DNA of 18,042 bases from Diplocarpon mali (taxonomy: Eukaryota; Ascomycota; Leotiomycetes; Helotiales; Drepanopezizaceae): NCBI GenBank assembly GCA_024741835.1, contig JAENRP010000313.1:4638-22679 (forward strand), given 5' to 3'. Positions 1 to 8,985 of this stretch are shown here, in pieces; the stretch's first letter is position 1; each line of letters begins with the position of its first letter. Made by a program: the position numbers and the translations under genes. Below the pieces are notes generated by a model, which did not search any database, had not been told where the DNA came from, and saw nothing but the letters and a program-made list of their open reading frames with translations.

Positions 1-94
1 CGGGGAGGTAGCGCGTGTCCCAGCCAAGAGACATGGCCGGGCCGGGCCGAGCCGAGCCGAACGGAGAGGGGTCGTGCCGGCCCACGCCGGCCAG

Positions 95-926
95 TCAATC
101 GGCCCTCCACACGAGGAACGAGACCCGCCCCCCCGGCAGGTCCAGCACGCCTTCCCCGCGCCGGTCCCGCTCGACGGCGAGGAGCGCCTGCTCGACGCAT
201 GATCTCCAGCCGCCGCCGGCTCTCGGCGCCGGGTCGCCGCCGCGCCGCCGCAGTTCGCGGTCGGCCCCGGCGCCGGGCCGGGGCCGGGCCGGGCGGAGGG
301 CGGAGGCCGTGAAGACCAAGCCCAGGACGATCGGCTCCAGCTCGGCGGCCGGAGAGGCGCAGGCGGAAGAGGGGGAGGTGTAGTCTCTCAGGTACAGCGT
401 GCGCACCGAGTCGTACGTGACGAGCGGGACCTCGTGCGACGCCGCCGACGGCCCCTCCTCCTCGGCGCCCTCCTCCCGCCGCGGGAACGCATCCGGCCGC
501 ACCGCGGGGAGGAGATGCGCCGTGAGCAGGCTACGGACCAGCGGCCATGCCGAGGAAGGGATCGCGGCCGGGGAGGTCGGGTAGCGGGGAGGGGCGTGTG
601 GTGCGAACGCGCAGGTCGGCGGGGGTGCTGCTGCTGGCCGGGTTGTCAGTCTTTATCCTCTTCTTCTTCTTCTTCTTCTTCTTCTAGAGAGGAACCCTCC
701 CGCCTCCATCAACCGCTGCGAGACGGCCATGGAAATCACCATCCTGGTCTCCCCTCGGTCTCGGGCGAGCGGGGCCTGGATGTCCCGGGAGCGGCGCATA
801 CACCCGCGGTAGAAAAAGAAGCGCATCGGACTTACGCCAAAGCTCCCCCTTCCCTAGAGCCCTCGCCTCGGCACCGAGCAGAACCTGCGCCGCGACGCAT
901 AGCAAGAGGATAGTGGGTTGCCACAT
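95..926 (-). CDS. Putative small secreted or ER-targeted protein, unrecognised, two exons
   Basis: I do not recognise this gene. A start codon at 926 opens a hydrophobic leader (MWQPTILLLCVAAQVLLGAEA) that looks like a signal peptide. After 91 nt the reading frame meets a GTAAGT donor at 835. A matching acceptor at 634 (CTGAC branch, then CAG) joins it in phase to an open frame running to TGA at 95. The spliced product would be 209 aa. The second exon is rich in Pro, Ala, Arg and Glu, with a more ordered-looking stretch around VTYDSVRTLYLRDYTS. The proposed 202-nt intron is long beside the other introns here and contains a GAA microsatellite. In such GC-rich DNA long open frames arise by chance, so the model rests on phase agreement and splice signals. 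No domain or function can be assigned. Confidence 0.33.
660..684. repeat. TTC microsatellite
   Basis: About eight TTC units in a row on the plus strand. The run lies inside the proposed intron of the minus-strand gene at 95-926, where the transcript would read GAA. A GAA run of similar length lies about 295 bp to the right in the opposite sense. Confidence 0.95.
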
Positions 927-951
927 CTCGCCTGGAGAGTGGTTTGGTAGA

Positions 952-1002
952 AAGGAAGACGAAGACGAAGAGGAAGAGGAAGAAGAAGAAGAAGAAGAAG
1001 AG
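952..1002. repeat. GAA/GAAGAC-type purine microsatellite
   Basis: A plus-strand purine tract begins with imperfect GAAGAC and GAGGAA units and becomes a pure AAG run from about 979 to 1002. It sits just upstream of the putative start codon at 926 of the minus-strand gene. It forms an inverted pair with the TTC run at 660-684. Confidence 0.95.
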
Positions 1003-1880
1003 ATGGGAAAAGTTTATTCCAAAGTCGGAAAATGCAGCTCTAGAAGCGAAGAGGGAAAGGGGAAGACACCGCTACCAAGCCAACCCGCTACCGGCGACGA
1101 AATCGATAGAGAAAGGAAACGAACGTCCGGCTGACTGAGATTTATCTATACGCTGGAGAGAGAGGATGTAGTTCTAGCCGTGCCAGCACGAGGCTGCTGC
1201 TGTATCATGGCGGTTTCGCTTCAGCCTTCATCTGGTGTTTTGCTACGGTAGCTTCTCTTCGCTTCCCTCGCTTAGCGCATCAATCAATCAATCACCTTGC
1301 AGGAAGAATATTGACTGATTGAAACACCTGCCACCCGCTGTGCTGGATACTGCAAATCAAGACCTCTCTTATGTCTAGGGGGTAGGATGATGTGGATTTT
1401 GAGAGCAAATGAATGAGTGTGCCAATGAGTGTTTATGTAAATAAACGAAACAAAACCAAGCCAAGCAGCGTCTCGGCTACTGGTGTTTAGGTGGGGCGAG
1501 CCGCGACCTGCGACGGTCCGCTCGGATAGGGACTATCTCGACGATGGGTGTCTAGGAGTTGGAAGACTTCGAGATGGGTTGTTCGTTGTTTGGATATCGT
1601 AGGAAGCGAAAAAGGTCCGTGGAGGCAGTTGCGCGCGCTGGATTTCGTCAATCCGTTCTTACCCACATTCAAATTGCGGCCATATGCCAAGGACTCTGCG
1701 AATGCACAGGATTCTCGTAATGTTGAAAAGACCCACCTGCCTCGCTCTGGATCTTTGAATCATCTATATCGTTACTTTCAGGATCCATCGATATCACAGA
1801 ACATGGACATTCCCATGTGAAGACCATGTAATCACTCATTCGTCGCCCATGATATAATGCCAAACGCCAATTAAAACAGG
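1003..1880. other. Gene-free intergenic region
   Basis: No reading frame here shows protein-like content, and I see no tRNA-like fold. The right half is the likely 3' untranslated and termination region of the minus-strand dienelactone hydrolase gene. The left part is upstream of the putative gene at 95-926. The only small repeat noticed is a short CAAT tandem near 1279-1292. Confidence 0.6.
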
Positions 1881-2979
1881 TCAGTGCGCCTTCAACCAAG
1901 CTGACATCTGCTCAAAAGCTTCGGCTTGAGCGGCCTTGATTTTAGAGTCCTCATACTCTCCTACCACTCCGAATCCATGCGGGACGCCCGAATATGTCTT
2001 GAACTCGTTCACGATGTTGTTCTCTTTCAGATATTTCTCTCCATACTCCTTGATTTCATCCGCAAAGAGTTGGTCATTCTCTACGCAGATGAACGCCAGG
2101 GGCGACTTCGTTCCCTGAAAATCTTCCCTTGTGACTAGTGTTGCATGTGCAATGGCACCCGCTTTTATGTAGGGCCCCTTCTTGACCACACCTGCTTCTT
2201 CGTCTTTTACTTGTTGGCCCCACTGGATGGTATCTGCTTTCTCGCCAGCTAGGAGCAGAGTCATTCTGCCGCCAAAGCAATATCCGACCGAGTAAATGCC
2301 CGATCCGTTTGCCACGGCATCGGCGAATTCGTCCTTTGCTGCCTCGATAACCTTGTGTATGATTGGGAGGACCTTCTCCGGCGTTTGCCGTGCCAGCCAC
2401 ATATCAATCAAGAACGATTTCGCAGTTTCGGCCGCTCGCATCTTGATTTGCTCGATTATTGAAGGGTCCTTGTCTTCTTCGTATGTAGCTGAGCCGGGTA
2501 GAGGGTCGTCGGAAAACATATCCGGCAACACTACCAAGAAACCATCTTCTGCAAATCTGTCCGCTTGGATCTGGTTATTTTCGGCGTGAAGGCCGGTAGC
2601 ACCCGTCAAGAAGAGTAGGAGTTTCGAAGGTGCATGGGGATAGTCGGCAGGTTTAGATATGTAAACATCGACTCCACCAAGCTGTGTCATCTCACCACTT
2701 GGGCCTACTCCAACAGCTGCTTCAAGTCAGCACATGCTGTCTTGCTAGGCGCGTTTCTTGCGAGCATTTCCTGGATATACTGACGAGTTGGTCTATCCTT
2801 CACACAGTGTTCCTTGAAACAGTCAGCGCTGCTGCTTTCTTGATTGAATTCTATCTTACTCCAAGTCCACCCATAGATGCCCCGGTTTGCGCGGGAGTAT
2901 CTCCAGGCACGATGCTAGGGGCCGACGTCTCAGCAGCATCGTTTTCCGGTGCCTTGGTCGCATTCTCTGGTTCAGCCAT
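1881..2979 (-). CDS. Dienelactone hydrolase family protein (alpha/beta hydrolase), 5' exons uncertain
   Basis: This is a cytosolic-type alpha/beta hydrolase of the dienelactone hydrolase (DLH) family, whose bacterial members open dienelactone rings in chloroaromatic catabolism; the substrate of this one is unknown. The conserved core is a single exon, 1881-2690 (269 aa from the internal Met at 2690). It contains VGYCFGG with the nucleophile Cys138, ENDQLF with the likely acid Asp206, and PHGFGV with catalytic His238, the expected Cys-Asp-His triad. The core lacks an N-terminus, and coding-like sequence continues upstream. A start at 2979 opens a 40-codon exon (2860-2979) with an acidic, Ala/Pro/Thr-rich leader. 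A clean 47-nt intron follows (2813-2859; GTAAGA donor, GCTGAC branch, CAAG acceptor), then a second exon from 2812. To join the core frame either a second intron (2717-2784, GTCAGT donor, CTGAC branch, GCAG acceptor) or a frameshift near 2707-2726 is needed. The core is certain; the 5' structure is inferred. Confidence 0.85.
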
Positions 2980-3201
2980 GATTATGGATTGTTCGCAAGA
3001 GGTACGATGCTAGAGTCTAGTAGTGGAAAAGATAACTGTAGTGGTGTACCTGGCGCTCTGAGGTGGGGTTGATTGATACGGTAGCGCCATCCGCCACCTC
3101 TCAAGCGAAACACTCTACACGATTTCGGGAAGAACGCGTCTAAGTCGCGTCAAACCTACCAGACTGTCTCTAAACCTCTGAAGATCAACTCATCCTCCAA
3201 A
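2980..3201. promoter_or_regulatory. Divergent promoter of DLH gene and RFA1, with MCB-like sites
   Basis: This 222-bp gap separates the proposed DLH start from the RFA1 start and must serve both directions. ACGCGT at 3134-3139 matches the MluI cell-cycle box core bound by MBF in yeasts, and a one-mismatch copy, TCGCGT, follows at 3145-3150. They lie about 50-70 bp upstream of the RFA1 ATG. MCB-driven G1/S expression is established for replication genes in yeasts; its use here is inferred from the motif and the target gene. Confidence 0.45.
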
Positions 3202-5230
3202 ATGGCAGACCAAGCACGAAAGGTCATCACACAGGGTGCTCTGAAGTAAGACAAACCGTTACGAATCCGCAGACCATGCTGATAGTGGAAGTGCCATATT
3301 CAACGACCCCACCGCCCTTCAAAATCAATACCCAGTCCCAGTATGCCAATGCGTGCAAATCAAGACTCTTACATCCTCCGGAGAAGGCACGGCAGAACGC
3401 TACCGACTTGTCTTGAGCGATGTCGATAATTTTGTGCAGAGTATGCTTGCTACGCGTACGTTTCCAAGACATTGTCGTTTGGGATTCTCACTCACATGTT
3501 CTCAGAGGCAAACCACGTCGTGCACGAGGGAAAGCTGAAAAAGGGTTCTATCGTTAGGCTCAAGCAGTACCAGGCAAATGCTGTCAAGGGGAAGAGGTTT
3601 GTTGCTAGCATTCCAGACCTGTGACGTGATGCTGACCAGGATAGAATCTTGATCATCTTGGACCTCGAGGTCATTGAGAGCTTGGGAGAAATGGATAAGA
3701 TTGGAGACCCGGTTGCTCTCACGGTCAAGGAGGAGCCGGACATGAAACCTGCGAATACTACAATTGCTGGGAACGGCTTTTATGGAAACCAACAAAAGCC
3801 TCCTGCCCCTGCCCCTCAAGAGCGTGCCCTACCCTCCAGGACTGGTCCCTCGAGTTCCGCGGCTCACGCGACTATATACCCCATTGAGGGCTTGTCACCT
3901 TATGCCCATAAATGGACTATCAAGGCCCGCGTCACCCAGAAATCAGACGTCAAAACCTGGCACAAGCAAAACAGCGAGGGAAAGCTATTCAGTGTCAATC
4001 TGCTCGACGAGACTGGCGAGATCAAGGCGACAGGCTTCAATGATCAGTGTGATATGCTCTACGACACATTTCAAGAGGGATCGGTCTACTACATTTCGAG
4101 TCCGTGCAGAGTTCAACTTGCAAAGAAACAGTTCTCGACCATCCCCAATGACTATGAACTAACTTTCGAGAGGGACACCGTGGTTGAGAAGGCCGAAGAC
4201 CAGCAAGACGTTCCCCAAATCCGGTACAATTTCACTAATATCGGGGCTCTCCAGGATATTGAAAAGGATACCACCGTTGATCTCATTGGAGTCCTGAAAG
4301 AGGTCGCAGATGTCACCCAAATTGTGTCAAAGACAACCCAAAAACCATTCGATAAGCGAGAACTCACTTTGGTTGATGATAGCGAGTTCTCAGTTAAGCT
4401 GACAATCTGGGGCAAGGCTGCAATTTCTTTCGATGCTAGTCCTGGTTCAATAATTGCCTTCAAAGGAGCCAAAGTCTCCGATTTTGGTGGTCGGAGTCTG
4501 AGCTTGCTGTCTTCGGGAACTATGGCTCTTGATCCTGACATTTCAGAAGCACATAAGCTCAAGGGATGGTATGACTCCCAGGGACGCATGAACACCTTTG
4601 CGACGCACTCGAGCATGTCCGGTGCTGGTCTCGCTGGCGGTCGGAACGATCTGATCAAGACCATTGCCCAAGTCCGAGAGGAGAATCTTGGTATGTCAGA
4701 GAACCCAGACTACTTCTCTGTCAAGGCTACCATCGTCTACATAAAGCAAGACAACTTTGCATATCCTGCATGTCTGAATGATGGTTGCAACAAGAAGGTC
4801 ATTGATATGGGAGACGGTACTTGGCAGTGTGAAAAGTGCAATACAAGTCATCCAAGGCCGGAGTACCGTTACATCATGTCATTGAACGTGAACGATTACA
4901 CTGGTCAGCTTTGGCTGAGTTGCTTCGACGATGTCGGACGTTTGGTTATGGGTCAAAGCGGTGATCAGCTCATGGAATTGAAGGAGAACGATACTGCTGC
5001 AATGGAGAAAGCCTTCGAGAATGGAAATTGCACGACCTACATCTTCAAGTGCAGAGCCAAGATGGACAGCTTCCAGGATCAGCAAAGGTGGGCCGTATAC
5101 TGCTATTCTAATGCTCAACACTAACCTCTCGTGCAGAGTTCGCTATCAAGTCATGAACGCTTCACCAATCAACTATCCCCAGGAGGCTAAGAAGCTCGCA
5201 GATCTCATCAGGCTGTATAACATTGACTGA
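3202..5230 (+). CDS. RFA1: Replication protein A 70-kDa DNA-binding subunit (RPA1/RFA1)
   Basis: This is the large subunit of the nuclear heterotrimeric single-stranded DNA-binding complex RPA, needed for replication, repair, recombination and checkpoint signalling. Five exons fit in phase: 3202-3245, 3292-3455, 3506-3596, 3645-5087 and 5137-5230, giving 611 aa, the usual family length. The first acceptor could instead be at 3285, adding two residues. The N-terminal protein-interaction OB fold covers roughly residues 1-105 and is followed by a Pro/Ser-rich linker. DBD-A starts near residue 184 (HKWTIKARV), DBD-B covers about 300-410, and DBD-C about 440-605. DBD-C carries the zinc ribbon with Cys476, Cys481, Cys495 and Cys498 (CX4C, CX2C). 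The C-terminus, with RYQVMNASPINYP, is characteristic. Introns have CTGAC/CTAAC branch sites. The start ATG follows CCAAA, a good fungal context. Confidence 0.96.
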
Positions 5231-5455
5231 GCTGTGCTCGAATATTAGTGTATTAGTCGTGGTTGCTTGGTGTAAAGCTGGGCTGGATTCATATAGAGAA
5301 GTATATGCATGCATGGCCGTATGACTTGATTGTAGATTATGAAGGGATGATGAGCTGTTTGGCCCGGTCCAAATGGTCTGGCGTCGCGGTTGCCATTATA
5401 ACTATAAATGAGCAAATGGAGTAATCTTCTTGACCCAAAAACCCTCTGGGCCGGT
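5231..5455. other. Convergent 3' intergenic region
   Basis: The ends of RFA1 (plus) and the MFS gene (minus) face each other across 225 bp. The AT-rich stretch holds AATATTAGTG-type sequence after the RFA1 stop that could serve polyadenylation. No separate gene is visible. Confidence 0.6.
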
Positions 5456-7257
5456 TCACTTCAACTTTGCATCCATCACATTACGCCACTTTGGACCGAA
5501 CTTCTTCATGGAGTATACCACGGAAAATGCGCTGAGCCAGCAGATGACTCCGAGCCCGGTAAACAGCCACCCGTTCCCAATGGCGTTGATTGTCGGCTCA
5601 GCAACGATACCTCCCACGCAACTGAAAATGTTCCTGACAAAGTTGTTGACGGCAACACAGCTACTAGACCTTTTCGGCATAAACTCAGTAAGCATAGTTG
5701 TAGCAACGCCAAAGATAATCATACTCCCCACACCAAAGAAGAAATTTGCAATCATGGGCACAATCCAGATGATTCCCTTCTCCGCGGTCCAACCGTACCA
5801 GACCAAAGCCCCGGGGAACATGACAGCGGCAATCCAGGCATTTTCTCGCATCCGATCCTCCGGTCTGAAGTCTAATCTTCCGTTTGCATCGACCCGGCCT
5901 GCTGCACGAGCTTCTCGGTGCATGATCATATCCATCCATCTACCGCCTGCAAGAGAAGCGAAGACGTAGCCGAGAGAGTTTGGGATGTAGAGGAGGCCCA
6001 GGATGATGACGGAGAAGTTGTAGGGGGCCTCTGAGAATGTCTGCTGGATGGATATATTGAGAACGTATAGCGAGCCGAACGTAACGCTAGCCAGATAAAC
6101 GGTCAGTGCGACTGCTGGGAAGCGGAGGTACAGTATGACGCTCAAGGGGTCGATGATACAGCGCTTGAGGATTGAAGCGGCTTTCTTGGTCTTCAGGTGG
6201 ACGGATTGCCGAGATAAGATTCGAGTCAGCGGAGGCCGCTTTTCTGGCTTCCCACCGTTACCAGGAAGAGTCGAGGACTGTTTCTTTGCCAGTGTCTCAG
6301 GGAGGCAGAATGTCAACATGGTGACTAGTGCCCCACCATATATGGCCTGGAACCACTGCGTACTTCTCCAGCCCATAGCTTCTGACAGAGCACCACCGAT
6401 TATTGGTGCTAGCAGAGGACCTAGAAGTGGTCCCAAGTAGAAGAATCCCATGGCTCGGCCTCTTTCTTTGACTTCCCAGATGTCCGCAATGGTTCCTGCG
6501 CCTACTGCCTGTACGCTGGCTGCTGCGCCCCCGCCGAGGACGCGCATAACAATGAGCATGCCCATTGAAGTGCTGATTGCGGAGATAATATTCCACATTG
6601 TGAAGAGCACGAAGGATGTCAGGTAGATGGAGCGGCGGCCAAGTGTCTCGGAGAAGGAGCTCCACCAGAGGGGAAAAACGGACATGCTGAGCATATACAT
6701 AGCGACTGATAGGTTGGTAATCGTAGGCGTAGTGCCTAAGTCTACAGCCAGCTCTGGAAGTGCGGCTATACGATCGCGTCAACATAGTGTTCTGACTTGG
6801 TGGTCTTGAGCAACGCCAGCTACACGAAGTTCAGTAATCGTATGCAGTCAAACTTACGGAGCAAGATAACGCTTCCCATAGGTGCGGCCGCTGCCGCTAT
6901 AGCGACTTGTAAGGTGATGAGCCATTTTGTGCGATTATCATAATCATAAGGTCGCTCTGCCTCTGGGATGATAGTCCATCTCGCTAAAAGTCCTCTTCTC
7001 TTTGCTCTCGGGACTATCGTCAACGTTCGTGACCGAGTAGTAGAGCCTTTGGAATTTGCCCTGCTTCGAGAGGGGATCGAGGTCTCGTGAATGGACCCTA
7101 TGCTTCTTATGGACGAGGGGATAGTATCTGAGTCTATTTCTCTAATCTCTTGACCTTGAAGGGTATAAGCGCCAGGGTGCCGAGTGGGTTCGTCTAGGTC
7201 ACTTTGAGATTTGGATGAGGTTTCTAAAGCTCCTTCCCTTGGATCGTTTCGACCCAT
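5456..7257 (-). CDS. Major facilitator superfamily transporter, DHA1 drug:H+ antiporter type (Qdr/Dtr1/Aqr1-like)
   Basis: This is a predicted plasma-membrane proton antiporter of the 12-spanner DHA1 family, whose yeast relatives export drugs, weak acids, polyamines or spore-wall precursors; the substrate here is unknown. Two exons, 6858-7257 and 5456-6765, are joined in phase by a 92-nt intron (GTAAGT donor, TTGAC-like branch, TATAG acceptor), giving 569 aa. The junction restores the typical TM1 motif ending LLPALPEL. Residues 1 to about 105 form a hydrophilic Ser/Arg-rich cytosolic tail with likely phosphorylation sites. A motif-A-like SETLGRR lies at about 173-179, the RVLGGGAA region begins at 208, DIWEVKERGRAMGFF at about 228, and the motif-C-like GPLLGPLLAPIIGG at about 245-258. 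The C-terminal half includes NFFFGVGSMIIFG and VAVNNFVRNIFSCVG, typical of the Qdr/Dtr1 subgroup. The ATG at 7257 has A at -3 and G at +4; the next upstream in-frame codon that could be read as a start is only TTG. Confidence 0.93.
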
Positions 7258-7709
7258 GGTCCGGATCTCAACGACAGAGTCTCGTAACAAGGGCTTGTTT
7301 AGTTGAACTGGCTAGAGAGACAACAACAGAAAGCTGGGTCGTGGAAATCCAAGAATAAGCTTAAGCGAGACTGACAGAGATATCGCTATCGAGAATCCAA
7401 CAGTTGAAAGAATCTATTGAAAGAAGGAGAGACAGTGAGTCTGAAGATCAAGATGTAAAGGAAAAAAGAAATCGTGCCATAGACTAGAAGAAAACATCGA
7501 TCCAAGCCTGGTCCGGAGTTCCAGCTCACCGCTTCCAAGCAGCGACGGCCAACGAGCCTTGCAGAATCTTCCTCATGAGGAAATCCGCAACTTATGGCCG
7601 CAGTAGTTGCGGGAATAACAGAGATATTTGCCGTCCTGTCGGCATTGGGGCTTGATAGGGCAGATTTGTGTGTTGTGATTGGTGGCGGTGTTGACTTCGG
7701 TAAAGATTG

Positions 7710-7719
7710 CGGTTAACCG
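7710..7719. promoter_or_regulatory. CGG-N4-CCG palindrome, possible Zn2Cys6 factor site
   Basis: CGGTTAACCG is a perfect 10-bp palindrome made of CGG and CCG half-sites four bases apart. Such inverted CGG half-sites are the usual targets of fungal Zn(II)2Cys6 activators, which often control drug transporters. It is about 450 bp upstream of the MFS start. Function is inferred from the motif only. Confidence 0.3.
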
Positions 7720-7723
7720 TACC

Positions 7724-7751
7724 CCTGTCAGATTACACGTGCTGCGACAGG
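7724..7751. promoter_or_regulatory. Dyad CCTGTC...GACAGG around a CACGTG E-box
   Basis: CCTGTC (7724-7729) and GACAGG (7746-7751) are inverted copies whose centre almost coincides with the E-box CACGTG at 7736-7741. The arrangement suggests binding by a dimeric factor such as a bHLH protein, or a small cruciform. It lies between the MFS and OTU genes, nearer the OTU start. Confidence 0.3.
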
Positions 7752-8018
7752 TGCTCGGTTAATAAACAAAGGGAGTCTGCGTAGTGAAAAGACTCATTTT
7801 GAAAACCAAGTATTATGGACCTACTTCGTAATATCCTCTAGTACTCATTCGTATTCCAGATTCTATACATTGCTGGGCCTCTGCTTACCTCCGGATCCCA
7901 GGTTGAAGAACTTTCTCTACCTGTGGATAACGTCTGGGAATTTATCATTCTTGGAATTGTCTTGCCGTCCTCTGCAGCGCGACACAAATTTCACTTTGTC
8001 GAGTACCCCGCCCCCACC

Positions 8019-8936
8019 ATGACTACCGCCATGGAGTCCTTCGAGGACATGCAGAGTCGACACCGCAGAGAACAGAAAGATCTACAATCGCGAGTGACGC
8101 AAAAGAGGATGAGCGCCACAAAAAAGACTCGTAAAGGCGTGAACAGTGAGTGCGAAGAACTAGAACGACAGCTGAAGGAGAAACAGAGCCAAGAAATCGC
8201 AGCTCTGAATGGTGAGTCCGCAGATCTAGAAGAGGTGCTCGACTCCGGAGAAAACACAAATCACGATGAGGAGGATGGTCTGAGTAGTGTTACGGAACGC
8301 TTAGATGTGGCCACCATGGCAGAGCCGAGACCAGAACCAGAACCTCCCGAAGACGGCCGGCCCAAGAAACGTAACCGGCAAAAAGAGCGTCTGGCTCGTC
8401 GCGCCGCGGAACAACAAGCAGCGATCGAGGAAGCGAAGAAGGAAGCTGCCAATCAACCAGACGAGAAGGCTGCCGAGAGGAAGAAATTGCTGGATCAGTT
8501 CTCGGCGAAGGGGCTGGTGGAGAAGAGCATCAGGCCTGATGGGCACTGTCTGTTTTCCGCTGTGGCAGATCAGTTATTACAAGCTGGGATCTCACTGGGA
8601 CCGGATAGTGAGGATATGAAGGAGGGGGAGAGTTACAAAGTTACTAGGATGGCAGCGGCGAACTATATGGAGCGCCATCCAGATGATTTCGTGGCGTGGT
8701 TGGATGAGCCGTTGGGACAGTACGTGGAGAAGATTAGGAATACCGCGGAATGGGGCGGGCACCTCGAGCTCCTAGCACTAGCCAAGAATTACAATGTGGA
8801 GATATGCGTGTTGCAGGATGGAGCACAGCAAAACATCGAAGGAGGTAGGAAAGATTCCGAAAAGATCTGGCTGGCATATTACCGGCATGGATTTGGACTC
8901 GGAGAGCATTACAATTCTCTTCGAAAGTTGCTCTGA
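8019..8936 (+). CDS. OTU-domain cysteine protease (deubiquitinase), OTUD6/Otu2-like
   Basis: This is a deubiquitinating cysteine protease of the OTU family. Yeast Otu2 and animal OTUD6B, its closest relatives by architecture, act at ribosomes and translation initiation complexes; that role is inferred here. The single exon gives 305 aa, close to OTUD6B. Residues about 6-70 are a charged coiled coil with a KKTRKG basic patch (ESFEDMQSRHRREQKDLQSR at the start), typical of OTUD6 N-termini. An acidic then a KKRNRQKERLARRAAEQQ-type basic helix follows. The catalytic OTU domain runs from about 150 to the end. RPDGHCLFSAV gives Asp174 and nucleophile Cys177, and GEHYNSL gives catalytic His297. The frame is open back to 7923, but the ATG at 8019 (CCCACCATGA) or the next one at 8031 (GCCATGG) has better context. 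The extra 32 residues are hydrophobic and unlike the family. Confidence 0.93.
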   Translation: MTTAMESFEDMQSRHRREQKDLQSRVTQKRMSATKKTRKGVNSECEELERQLKEKQSQEIAALNGESADLEEVLDSGENTNHDEEDGLSSVTERLDVATMAEPRPEPEPPEDGRPKKRNRQKERLARRAAEQQAAIEEAKKEAANQPDEKAAERKKLLDQFSAKGLVEKSIRPDGHCLFSAVADQLLQAGISLGPDSEDMKEGESYKVTRMAAANYMERHPDDFVAWLDEPLGQYVEKIRNTAEWGGHLELLALAKNYNVEICVLQDGAQQNIEGGRKDSEKIWLAYYRHGFGLGEHYNSLRKLL

Positions 8937-8985
8937 ACATCGCACTACATACAATCATTCCGGCGCAGGAAGCAACATTGGAATT

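Larger units (their letters stand above)
7258..8018. promoter_or_regulatory. Divergent promoter region of MFS transporter and OTU protease genes
   Basis: This 761-bp gap between two divergent starts contains no convincing gene. It holds several candidate sites: GATTGG (a reversed CCAAT box) near 7677-7682, the palindrome CGGTTAACCG at 7710-7719, and a CACGTG-centred dyad at 7724-7751. A pyrimidine-rich leader and long 5' untranslated regions are likely on both sides. Confidence 0.5.

Noticed and set aside
434..913. Long plus-strand frame across the GC-rich left end
   Set aside because: It reads through the TTC microsatellite as poly-Ser and is Arg/Pro/Gly-rich, typical of a chance frame in GC-rich DNA.
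1669..1899. Minus-strand frame downstream of the dienelactone hydrolase
   Set aside because: It begins inside the last codons of the hydrolase in another frame, shows no protein-like pattern, and is probably 3' untranslated DNA.
7923..8018. Extension of the OTU protease by 32 residues from an upstream ATG at 7923
   Set aside because: The extra segment is hydrophobic and unlike the OTUD6 N-terminus. The ATGs at 8019 and 8031 have better context, so this is probably 5' untranslated sequence.
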